DNA from: CAXMST01 sp032122625
GTDB taxonomy: Bacteria > Actinomycetota > Thermoleophilia > Solirubrobacterales > 70-9
DNA length: 64,000 nucleotides
Assembly (NCBI GenBank): GCA_032122625.1
Contig: JAQBGG010000123.1
Location: 1-64,000, forward strand
Direction: 5' to 3'
The notes below the pieces were generated by a model that worked only from the letters and a program-made list of their open reading frames with translations, was not told the origin of the DNA and ran no database searches. The translations under genes and the position numbers were made by a program. Below, piece after piece: positions 50,511 through 58,005 of the stretch (positions are counted from its first letter, which is position 1; each line of letters opens with the position of its first letter).

Positions 50511-51710
50511 TCATCCGTCGCTCGCGCATCGGAAGCCGGAGAAGATCTGGCGCCGGACCGGATAGTCCCAGTTTCGGAACGACGGCCGGAGCACCTGACG
50601 CGCGGTCGCCCACGAACCACCTCGCAGGACCCGGTACTGATCGCCGAAGAAGACTTCGGAGTACTCGGGGTAGGGAAAGGCGCAAAACCCGGGATAGCCA
50701 CGGAAGGTCGAGCTGGTCCATTCCCAGACATCGCCGAGCATCTGCACGGCGCCGCAGTCGGACGCTCCCTCCGCGCCGGAGCCGATCGGATCGCAGCCGT
50801 AGCCGAGCTGATCGAGATTGGCGACCGCGGGGTCGGCGCCGGCGGCGGCCGCCTCCCACTCGACCTCGGTCGGCAAGCGCTTGCCCGCCCAGCGGGCGAA
50901 ATCATCGGCCTGCTCCCAGCTGACGTGAACGACCGGCGCCTGCGCGTCGAGCGGCGCCCGGGCTCCGAAGGTGGTGGTCATCCAACCGTTTCCATCAGCC
51001 TCCCAGTATTCAGGCGCCGCCGCAGCGGTATCGCCGAGGAACTCGGCGAAGGCCCCGTTCGTGACCGGCGTCCGGTCGATCAGAAAGCCCTCGATATCGA
51101 CGCTGTGGGAGGGCCGCTCGTTGTCGTAGGCGAAGCCGGTCGCGGGCGCCCCGATCGAGAATCGCCCGCCCCCTACCTCGACCGTCTCCGGCCCTTTGGC
51201 GATGGAACCACCGGTTCTTCGAGCGCGTTTGCCGGGGCAGGGATAGCCGTCGACCCTCTGCAGCAGCTGCAGCATGGTCTCGTGGTGCTGATACTCGTGC
51301 GCAATCAGCATCTCGTAGGCGAACCCGTCCTTGAGCAAGGGATCTTCGCCGTCGTCCAGGGTGGCCCGATCCAGCACCTCCAGCGCCCGCTCGCGGACAT
51401 CCGCCATGTATCGCCGGAGCGCGTCTCCCCGCAGTATTGGCAACTCGTTGCGGGTCCTGCGTGGGGTCTCGATCGCGTCGTAGAACCGACCGAGCTCACC
51501 GTCGAGCGGCTCCAGGCCCCCGATCGTCTGTACGAGCCAGAGCTCCTCGAAGTTGGCGATATGCCCGAGGTCCCAGGCGATCGGGCTCAGTAGCTCTGAA
51601 TAGACGGTGTTGAGCTGCTCCTCGCTGAGCGGCTCAACAAGCATCAACGTCCGCTTGCGAGCGGCCGTGAGCCGCTCGGCGATCTCCCGTTTGTTCGTTG
51701 CCTGGGCCAA
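50511..51710 (-). CDS. egtB: ergothioneine iron-dependent sulfoxide synthase EgtB
   Basis: A 399-residue two-domain enzyme. The N-terminal DinB-like domain has the iron-binding triad His50 (WDLGHIANFEE) and His138/His142 (LIAHEYQHHETM). The C-terminal formylglycine-generating-enzyme fold has VHVSWEQADDFARWAGKRLP, MLGDVWEWTSS and the substrate segment FRNWDYPVRRQIFSGFRCA. It joins hercynine to a thiol (gamma-Glu-Cys or Cys) with oxygen. TTG start at 51710 with a TAGGGT box 15 bases upstream. No egtA, egtC or egtE is nearby, so the exact thiol donor and lyase are unknown. Confidence 0.93.
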   Translation of the reverse strand: MAQATNKREIAERLTAARKRTLMLVEPLSEEQLNTVYSELLSPIAWDLGHIANFEELWLVQTIGGLEPLDGELGRFYDAIETPRRTRNELPILRGDALRRYMADVRERALEVLDRATLDDGEDPLLKDGFAYEMLIAHEYQHHETMLQLLQRVDGYPCPGKRARRTGGSIAKGPETVEVGGGRFSIGAPATGFAYDNERPSHSVDIEGFLIDRTPVTNGAFAEFLGDTAAAAPEYWEADGNGWMTTTFGARAPLDAQAPVVHVSWEQADDFARWAGKRLPTEVEWEAAAAGADPAVANLDQLGYGCDPIGSGAEGASDCGAVQMLGDVWEWTSSTFRGYPGFCAFPYPEYSEVFFGDQYRVLRGGSWATARQVLRPSFRNWDYPVRRQIFSGFRCASDG

Positions 51711-51789
51711 CGCCGCGATCCCAAAACCCTACAGCGGCGGACATTTCGGACAGCTTTCGAGCAGGGAGCCGGGCGGCGGAATCATTGAT

Positions 51790-52692
51790 CTAGGTTCCCG
51801 TGTGCTCGGGATCGCTCCAGACCGATTTCTGCCAGGGAGGCACGATCTCGAAGTCGAGCTCACCGAACGAGCCCAGCGCCGGCTCCAACGGCAGCAGCCG
51901 CAGACGGCCGGCAGGCACCGAGCGAAAGAACCCATCCTCACCCACGACGCGACCCGCGTGCGAGCCGGACGAGACCCAGACGAAGCCACTCGCCGGCCCC
52001 CAGGCGGGGGCCCGCGTATCGACCGAGAGGGGGCCGAGCTTGATCGCCCCCAGATCGGAGACCGGATCGGCGTCGTAGTTGTAGCCGTGATGCGAGCTCG
52101 CCCGGGACTCCACCAGATGATCGCCTCCTACCCTGATCTGCACGCTCTCCCAGTCGTCGCGGTGATAGCCCTGGCTACCGAACGGCCTCGTCGCTGAATC
52201 GGGGTAATAGAGCCAGTACTGGAGATAGAGGTAGCCGGCCCGCGGGCCGGAGCAGTCGTAGCCGGCGGTGCCGGCCCCCTCGCTGCAATCGACGACGTGG
52301 ACGAAAGCGGTCGCCGGCAGCTGTGCAAACGAGCGCCCGAGCCTGCCGCGCTCGCTGGTGTCGGCGCAGGCGCGATCCCTACAGACCCGGGGATCCACCG
52401 GGAGCGAGACGTACCCGCCGTCCTCGAAGCGCACGGTGGGCGCGTGACGGCGCAGCAATCTCGCAACGCCGGCGCCGTAGGCCCGCTGAAGTTGATCGGC
52501 CGGCGGCGAGCAGGAAACCGGGAGCCGCACCGCGCAGACCAGCTTCTGAGCGAGCAGGCCACCGAGACGTGCGGCCTCGGCCGCGAGGCCGGTGACAGCG
52601 AGCATCGTCCCGAAGAGCGCCGCGACCACCAGCACGAGGCCGACGTACTCGACGGTCGCCTGCCCATGCTCGGAGGGACCCCTGCGAAGCAT
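51790..52692 (-). CDS. TadE-like N-terminus fused to a Vps62/NPP1-like domain
   Basis: A 300-residue exported protein. Residues 8-35 (EHGQATVEYVGLVLVVAALF) match the class III pseudopilin-like segment of TadE/Flp proteins. Residues 120-300 hold QYWLYYPDSATRPFGSQGYH and RDDWESVQIRV, recalling the W-x-YY...H-x-DWE layout of Vps62 and necrosis-inducing (NPP1) domains. Paired Cys (CRDRAC, CSEGAGTAGYDC) suggest disulfides. It could be a surface hydrolase or lectin tethered by its pilin-like helix; the function is unproven. TAGCGT lies 7 bases before the ATG. Divergent from the lapA-like gene. Confidence 0.75.
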   Translation of the reverse strand: MLRRGPSEHGQATVEYVGLVLVVAALFGTMLAVTGLAAEAARLGGLLAQKLVCAVRLPVSCSPPADQLQRAYGAGVARLLRRHAPTVRFEDGGYVSLPVDPRVCRDRACADTSERGRLGRSFAQLPATAFVHVVDCSEGAGTAGYDCSGPRAGYLYLQYWLYYPDSATRPFGSQGYHRDDWESVQIRVGGDHLVESRASSHHGYNYDADPVSDLGAIKLGPLSVDTRAPAWGPASGFVWVSSGSHAGRVVGEDGFFRSVPAGRLRLLPLEPALGSFGELDFEIVPPWQKSVWSDPEHTGT

Positions 52693-52807
52693 GGGGCCGA
52701 CGCTACGAGGCGGCCGTGCGCCGGTGTGTGGCCGACTGTGCCAATCGCCGCGCCGAACTGCCGAGAGGGGCCCCGAAACCGATTCGCGGTGGTAGCCTCA
52801 CCCGGCG

Positions 52808-53065
52808 ATGGCTGAGAAGAGTCAGGATCCGATCGGGGCGCAGGGCGACAAGGGCCGCAGTTGGCGCTTCTACCTCGCCTCCGGGCTCGCGATCCTGGCC
52901 CTGATCTTCGTCATCCAGAACACCGAGAAGACGAGCGTCACGTTCCTCTTCTCGACCACAGAGCTGCCGCTCTTCTTGGCCCTGATCTTCGCGATCCTGC
53001 TCGGTGTCTTGATCGGCTGGCTGACACCACGCGTGCGCCGCACCGAGCGGCCCCCGAATAGCTAG
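52808..53065 (+). CDS. LapA-domain (DUF1049) membrane protein
   Basis: An 85-residue protein with two helices: residues 23-40 (YLASGLAILALIFVIQNTEK) and 50-72 (LPLFLALIFAILLGVLIGWL), with the conserved FVIQN motif and a short basic tail. The family is named from LPS assembly in Gram-negatives, but here it is a generic small membrane protein of unknown role. TAGCCT lies 9 bases before the ATG. It is convergent with pntB, with 5 bases between the stops. Confidence 0.85.
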   Translation: MAEKSQDPIGAQGDKGRSWRFYLASGLAILALIFVIQNTEKTSVTFLFSTTELPLFLALIFAILLGVLIGWLTPRVRRTERPPNS

Positions 53066-53070
53066 AGCAC

Positions 53071-54483
53071 CTACAGCTCGGTGATCTCGGAGGCGATCTC
53101 CTGGGCGGCGTTCTTGGCGTCGGCAAACAGCATCGCGGTCTTGTCGAGGTAGAAGAGATCGTTGTCGATGCCGGCGAATCCGGGACTCATCGAGCGCTTG
53201 ATCACGATCACCTGCTGAGCCTCGTGGGTCTCGATGATCGGCATCCCGGCGATCGGGCTGTCGGGGTCGTTCTTGGCGGCGGGGTTGGTGACGTCATTGG
53301 CGCCGATCACGACGGCGACGTCGGTGCGGGGCATGTCGGGGTTGATGTCGTCCATCTCGATCAACTTCTCGTAATCGACGTCAGCCTCAGCGAGGAGGAC
53401 GTTCATGTGCCCGGGCATCCGGCCGGCGACGGGATGGATCGCGTAGCGGACCTCGACGCCGCGCCTCTCGAGCTCATCCGCCATCTCAGCGACCGCGTGC
53501 TGGGCCTGGGCGACGGCGAGGCCGTAGCCGGGCACGATCACGACGCTGTCGGCGTAGGCCAGGGCGATCGCCGCGTCCTGGGCCCCGATCGAGCGGTACG
53601 GTCGCTCCTCGCCGGCGCCACCCGTAGCCGCCGGCGCCCCTCCGAAGCCGGCGAAGAGGACGTTGCCGACCGATCGATTCATCGCGGTCGCCATCTCCAT
53701 CGTGAGGATCGTGCCCGAGGACCCGACCAGGGTGCCGCCGACGATCAGCGCGGTGTTGTCGAGCGAGAACCCGGCCGCGGCAGCGGCGAGGCCGGTGAAC
53801 GCGTTCAGCAGCGAGATCACCACCGGCATGTCAGCGCCGCCGATCGGCAGGACGAAGAAGTTGCCGAGCAGGGCTGCGGCGATCAAGCAAGCGACGAACA
53901 GGCCCTCGGGTGGCGACTCGTTGTCAATCGCCATCACCACACAGGCGGTGATCAGCCCAAGCAGGAGGATCGCGTTGATGAACTGCTGGCCGGGCAGGCT
54001 GACGGACCGCTGCGGGAGGACCCCCTGGAGCTTGCCGAAGGCGATGTTCGAGCCCCAGAAGGAGATCGAGCCGACGACCATCGAGAAGAGGATCGGAATG
54101 AAGACCTCGAGGTCGTAGATGCCACCAATGTCAGCGATATGGCGGAACTCCGACCAGGCGATCAAGGCGACGGCGCCGCCGCCGAGGCCGTTGTAGAGAG
54201 CGACCATCTGCGGCATGTCGGTCATCGCCACACGGGAGGAAACAACCCAGCCGACGGCGGTACCAACACCGATCGCGCTGAGGATGATCCCCCAGTTGCC
54301 GATCACGTCGGTGGCCAGCGTGGCAGCGACAGCGATCGCCATACCGACGGCGGCGATCATGTTGCCGCGGCGCGCGGTCGTCGGAGAGGTGCCCTGGCGG
54401 ATGCCGAGGATGAACAGGACGAAGGCCGCGATGTAGCAAACCGCGAGGAAGTCGGAGTCGAGTGAGAGCGCGCCGAGCGCCAT
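53071..54483 (-). CDS. pntB: NAD(P) transhydrogenase beta subunit
   Basis: A 470-residue subunit. The N-terminal two thirds are the membrane domain, with about nine helices (domain IIb). The C-terminal 180 residues are the NADP(H)-binding domain III: VPGYGLAVAQAQHAVAEMAD, IHPVAGRMPGHMNVLLAEA and VVIGANDVTNPAAKNDPDSP. With the two alpha subunits it forms the proton-translocating enzyme that moves hydride between NADH and NADP+. It lies 2 bases after the small subunit gene. Third gene of the operon. Confidence 0.95.
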   Translation of the reverse strand: MALGALSLDSDFLAVCYIAAFVLFILGIRQGTSPTTARRGNMIAAVGMAIAVAATLATDVIGNWGIILSAIGVGTAVGWVVSSRVAMTDMPQMVALYNGLGGGAVALIAWSEFRHIADIGGIYDLEVFIPILFSMVVGSISFWGSNIAFGKLQGVLPQRSVSLPGQQFINAILLLGLITACVVMAIDNESPPEGLFVACLIAAALLGNFFVLPIGGADMPVVISLLNAFTGLAAAAAGFSLDNTALIVGGTLVGSSGTILTMEMATAMNRSVGNVLFAGFGGAPAATGGAGEERPYRSIGAQDAAIALAYADSVVIVPGYGLAVAQAQHAVAEMADELERRGVEVRYAIHPVAGRMPGHMNVLLAEADVDYEKLIEMDDINPDMPRTDVAVVIGANDVTNPAAKNDPDSPIAGMPIIETHEAQQVIVIKRSMSPGFAGIDNDLFYLDKTAMLFADAKNAAQEIASEITEL

Positions 54484-54485
54484 GA

Positions 54486-54821
54486 CTACGACTCACCTCC
54501 GGACGAGCCCGAACGCGGAGTGGAGGAATCGTCCGCGGCCTTCTTCGGCTTGCGAACGAACATCCCCAGCATCCGGTCGGTGACGAGAAAGCCGCCGACG
54601 ACGTTGACGGTGCCGAAGAAGATCGCGATCCAGCCGATCACGTCGGTGAGAAGCGTCTCCGAGTAGCCGATCACGAGCAGACCGCCGAGAACGACGATGC
54701 CGTGAATCGCGTTGGTCTGAGACATCAGCGGCGTATGCAGGGTCGCCGGCACCTTCGAGATCACCTCGAAGCCGACAAAGGCGGCGAGGACGAAGATCGT
54801 CAGCTCACCGATCAGATCCAT
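54486..54821 (-). CDS. pntAB: NAD(P) transhydrogenase alpha subunit, membrane part
   Basis: A 111-residue protein with three or four helices: GELTIFVLAAFVGFEVISKV, then PLMSQTNAIHGIVVLGGLLV and DVIGWIAIFFGTVNVVGGFL. This is domain IIa of transhydrogenase as a separate chain, as in Rhodospirillum and mycobacteria. The start overlaps the stop of the large alpha subunit by one base. A short charged tail (KKAADDSSTPRSGSSG) follows the membrane part. Confidence 0.93.
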   Translation of the reverse strand: MDLIGELTIFVLAAFVGFEVISKVPATLHTPLMSQTNAIHGIVVLGGLLVIGYSETLLTDVIGWIAIFFGTVNVVGGFLVTDRMLGMFVRKPKKAADDSSTPRSGSSGGES

Positions 54822-56020
54822 CAGGAATCACTCTCCTCGGCGTCGGCGATTGGTGGCTCGGGCTCCGGCTCGGGCTCAGGGGTTGGGGGCTCGGCGCTGA
54901 GTCCCGCGGCGGCCGCGGCCCGCTCGTTGCGGACCTTGCCCTCGTGGGTGATGCAGGCACCGGCGACGACCTCGTCGGAGAAGTCGATCGCGAGCTCGCC
55001 CTCGGCCGTGATCAGATCGATGAAGTTCTCGAGATTCTTCGCGTAGAGCTGTGAGGCATGGGTCGCCATGTCGGAGGTCAGGTTGCGGGGGGCGATGATC
55101 TTGACGCCGCCGGATTCGACCGTCTCGCCCGCTCGCGTCAGCTCACAGTTGCCGCCGGAATCGCCTGCGAGATCGATGATCACCGACCCTGGAGCCATGT
55201 TGTGGACAGCCTGCTCGGTGATCAGGATCGGCGCCTTGCGACCGGGAATCTGAGCGGTGGTGATGATCACGTCCTGCTTGCCGGCGTTCTCGGCCAGGGC
55301 CTCGCGGACCTGCTCGTCCTCCTCCTCGGTCAAGGGGCGGGCGTAACCGCCCTCGTCCTCGGCGTCGGGAATGAAGTCGAGCTCGAACGGCCGGCCACCG
55401 AGCGAGGCGATCTGCTCCCAGGCGGCCCGGCGGATGTCGAACCCGCTGACTACGGCGCCGAGTCGCTTGGCCGTCGCGATCGCCTGTAGGCCGGCGACTC
55501 CCGCGCCCAGGACCATCACCCGGGCGGGCTTCACGGTGCCGGCAGCGGTGGTCATCATCGGGAAGAAGCGACCGCACTCCCGCGCGGCGAGCAGCGCCGA
55601 TGCGTAGCCGGCGACGTTGGCCTGCGATGAGAGGCCGTCCATCGCCTGCGCGCGCGTGATTCGCGGGATCGACTCGATCGCAAAGCTGGTCAGGTTGCCC
55701 GCCGCCAGGGCCTTGGTGGTCTCGCCGGACGTCAATGGTGAGAGGAAGCCGACGATCACGCTGCCGCTGCCGATCCGGGCGATCTCGTCGGGCGTCGGCA
55801 GGTTGACCCGGAGAACTATGCCCGATCCGTAGGCGTCGGCGGCGGAGCCGATCTCGGCCCCGGCCTCGCTGTACTCGGAGTCGGGATGTCCGGCCAGGAC
55901 GCCGGCACCGGACTCGACCACAACGGTGAGTTGGTTGCCAACGAGGCTCTCGACCGTGTCAGGAATCAGCGCGACGCGCTTCTCACCTTCGACGGACTCT
56001 TTGGGAACGCCAATCCGCAT
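54821..56020 (-). CDS. pntAA: NAD(P) transhydrogenase alpha subunit, NAD-binding part
   Basis: A 399-residue soluble subunit (domain I). MRIGVPKESVEGEKRVALIP at the start, RITRAQAMDGLSSQANVAGY in the middle, and the NAD Rossmann motif VMVLGAGVAGLQAIATAKRL. Its last 25 residues are acidic and proline-rich. It binds NAD(H). The start ATG has TAGGCT 12 bases upstream. First gene of the three-gene operon; alanine dehydrogenase is a relative but is excluded by the two downstream membrane subunits. Confidence 0.95.
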   Translation of the reverse strand: MRIGVPKESVEGEKRVALIPDTVESLVGNQLTVVVESGAGVLAGHPDSEYSEAGAEIGSAADAYGSGIVLRVNLPTPDEIARIGSGSVIVGFLSPLTSGETTKALAAGNLTSFAIESIPRITRAQAMDGLSSQANVAGYASALLAARECGRFFPMMTTAAGTVKPARVMVLGAGVAGLQAIATAKRLGAVVSGFDIRRAAWEQIASLGGRPFELDFIPDAEDEGGYARPLTEEEDEQVREALAENAGKQDVIITTAQIPGRKAPILITEQAVHNMAPGSVIIDLAGDSGGNCELTRAGETVESGGVKIIAPRNLTSDMATHASQLYAKNLENFIDLITAEGELAIDFSDEVVAGACITHEGKVRNERAAAAAGLSAEPPTPEPEPEPEPPIADAEESDS

Positions 56021-56217
56021 GGGCGGTCGCGCAGCCTATCCGAGCCGGCCCCATTCGCGCCCTCCGACCTCACCCCAAGGTGTCAAAGAGACCACCCCGG
56101 AGGCCTGCTCAGTACCCCCTCAGGGCCCCTGGTTTGGCGGGCCGATCCGGGCGATCTTTCCCTTGCCGGCGCAAAACGAAGCCCGGCCTCAGCAAAAACA
56201 AACCGAAGGGAACCAAC

Positions 56218-56865
56218 ATGATCCGCTCCACAACCAACACGATCACCAAGACCAACCGCGCCGCCACCGGCGGCCGGGGCGCCGTTGCCGCCCTGCTGAC
56301 CCTGGTCGCGGCCCTGATCGCAATCGCGATCGGCGCCGGCAGCGCACAGGCCGCGTCCTCGTTCGGCTCGGACCTCAACTCGAACGTCCAGCCCTCGAAC
56401 GCCGGGACGGCCCATAAGTGCGATGCCAACCCCGGCGGCAAGTGCACCTGGGTGATGGGCGAGGCCTACGGCAACCCGGGCGGCGAGAAGTCGCCGAAGA
56501 CCGGGACGCTGAGGAAGCTGAAGCTGATCGCCGGCGAGGCCGGAGCCTTCAAGCTCCAGGTCGTCAAGACCACGTTCGACGGCCACAGCAAGCTCGCCTA
56601 CAACGGCCCCAAGATCAGTTACGACGGCCAGGACCAGCAGAACTGGGACGACGACGTCTACAAGGTCGAGAAGTTCAAGGTCCAGGTGCCGATCAAGAAG
56701 GGTCAGCGGCTGGCGATCAAGACCAAGGAGACGAGCACCCTGCGGTGCAGTTCCGGCGGCCCCAACACCCTCCTCTACAGCCCCCCGCTGAAGAAGAGCG
56801 ACGGCTACCGGACCTACGAGGACACCGACGGCTGCTGGATGTTGCTCGAGGGCAAAGTCAAGTAG
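56218..56865 (+). CDS. secreted protein of unknown function
   Basis: A 215-residue exported protein. The ATG at 56218 follows an AAGGGAACCAAC ribosome site. A long Thr/Arg-rich n-region (RSTTNTITKTNRAATGGRG) precedes a hydrophobic helix (AVAALLTLVAALIAIAIGAG) cut after AQA. The mature part is a single beta-rich-looking domain with Cys pairs (HKCDANPGGKCTWVMGEAYG and on to the terminal DTDGCWMLLEGKVK). Similar exported 'Cys-Asn-Pro-Gly-Gly' proteins occur in Thermoleophilia; the function is unknown. A strong intrinsic terminator follows at 56917-56950. Confidence 0.8.
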   Translation: MIRSTTNTITKTNRAATGGRGAVAALLTLVAALIAIAIGAGSAQAASSFGSDLNSNVQPSNAGTAHKCDANPGGKCTWVMGEAYGNPGGEKSPKTGTLRKLKLIAGEAGAFKLQVVKTTFDGHSKLAYNGPKISYDGQDQQNWDDDVYKVEKFKVQVPIKKGQRLAIKTKETSTLRCSSGGPNTLLYSPPLKKSDGYRTYEDTDGCWMLLEGKVK

Positions 56866-56916
56866 TAGTCCGAGTCAGGCTCCATCAGTCCCAGGGAAGG
56901 GACACCGAGGGAAGGC

Positions 56917-56950
56917 GAGGCCCCCGCGAGAGCGGGGGTCTCGTCGTTTC
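56917..56950 (+). terminator. strong intrinsic terminator after secreted-protein gene
   Basis: An 11-bp stem (56917-56927 with 56932-56942, one G-T pair, mostly CCCCCGC / GCGGGGG) closed by loop GAGA and followed by GTCGTTTC. The tail is only moderately T-rich, but the stem is the strongest in the window. It lies 52 bases after the stop at 56865. Confidence 0.75.
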
Positions 56951-56993
56951 TACGGATGCCGACCCGCCTGCCCGGGGCGAAGATGGACGCCCG

Positions 56994-58004
56994 ATGAAGG
57001 CTGAAGACCTCACCGACACCACTGAGTTCGAAGCACTGAGCGCGGCCGACGCGCTGCTGGGAGTTGCCGCTGAGCACACGAGTCGACGGGTACCCCGGGC
57101 GTCGCCGGGCCAAACCGTCGGCGAGATCCGCGCATCGCTGGTCGGCGAGAGGTTCGAGACCGCGAACGCGGTGGCGGTGCTCGAGGGCGAGCGCCTCGTC
57201 GGGATCGTCCCGATCGCCAGCCTGTTGGTGGCGGAAGCGGGGACGCGCATCGAGAGCCTTATGGATCCCAACCCACCGGCGATCAGCCCCGACACCGACC
57301 AGGAGCGCGCCGCTCACGAGATGAGCGCCCGGGGGGTCACCGCGCTCCCCGTGATCGACGGAGACGGCCACTTCGTGGGTCTGATCCCGCCCCACCGGAT
57401 GCTCGAGGTACTGCTCGATGAGCACGACGAGGACCTCGCCCGAATCGGCGGATTCCTGCACGGGAGCAGGCGCGCCCGCCGGGCGGCCGAGGAGCGGGTG
57501 ACGCGACGGATCTGGCACCGGCTGCCGTGGCTTCTGATCGGCCTGATCGGGGCAATGGCCTCGGTGACCCTCGTCGCCGGCTTCGAACAGCAACTCAGCG
57601 AGAAGGTGTTGATTGCGTTCTTCCTGCCCGCCGTCGTCTATATGGCGGACGCGGTAGGCACGCAGACCGAGGCCTTGATCATCCGCGCCCTCGCCACCGG
57701 AGTCAGTTGGCGCAAAGCCGTGCGCCGCGAGTTGCTCAGCGGAATCGCGATCGGCCTGCTGGTTGGCGCCGCCTTCATCCCGTTCGCGCTGATCGGCTGG
57801 GGGGACGGCGAGGTCGCGCTCGCCGTCGGCATCGCCCTCGCTGCGGCCTGCTCGACGGCCACTTCGATCGCCATGGCGCTGCCGTTTGCGCTGCAGCGCC
57901 TCGGCTTCGATCCCGCTTTCGGCTCGGGGCCGCTGGCAACCGTGCTCCAAGACCTGCTCTCGATTGCGATCTATCTGCTCGTCGCGGTCGCGATCACGGG
58001 CTGA
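56994..58004 (+). CDS. MgtE-family divalent cation transporter lacking the N domain
   Basis: A 336-residue protein. Residues 25-145 form a CBS pair (VAVLEGERLVGIVPIASLLV and ALPVIDGDGHFVGLIPPHRM). Residues 175-336 form the five-helix MgtE pore domain with FFLPAVVYMADAVGTQTEAL (the P-x-x-x-M-x-x-x-x-G-x-Q pattern of the pore) and LIIRALATGVSW. Typical MgtE is about 450 residues, with an N-terminal superhelical domain that senses Mg2+; that domain is absent here. Start ATG at 56994 (MKAEDLTDTTEF), with no clear ribosome site. Convergent with the kinase gene by one base. Confidence 0.85.
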   Translation: MKAEDLTDTTEFEALSAADALLGVAAEHTSRRVPRASPGQTVGEIRASLVGERFETANAVAVLEGERLVGIVPIASLLVAEAGTRIESLMDPNPPAISPDTDQERAAHEMSARGVTALPVIDGDGHFVGLIPPHRMLEVLLDEHDEDLARIGGFLHGSRRARRAAEERVTRRIWHRLPWLLIGLIGAMASVTLVAGFEQQLSEKVLIAFFLPAVVYMADAVGTQTEALIIRALATGVSWRKAVRRELLSGIAIGLLVGAAFIPFALIGWGDGEVALAVGIALAAACSTATSIAMALPFALQRLGFDPAFGSGPLATVLQDLLSIAIYLLVAVAITG

Positions 58005-58005
58005 A

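Noticed and set aside
56418..56993. Upstream extension of the MgtE gene through the secreted-protein gene and terminator
   Set aside because: It overlaps the real secreted gene in another frame and crosses an 11-bp terminator hairpin; ATG 56994 starts where the family similarity begins.
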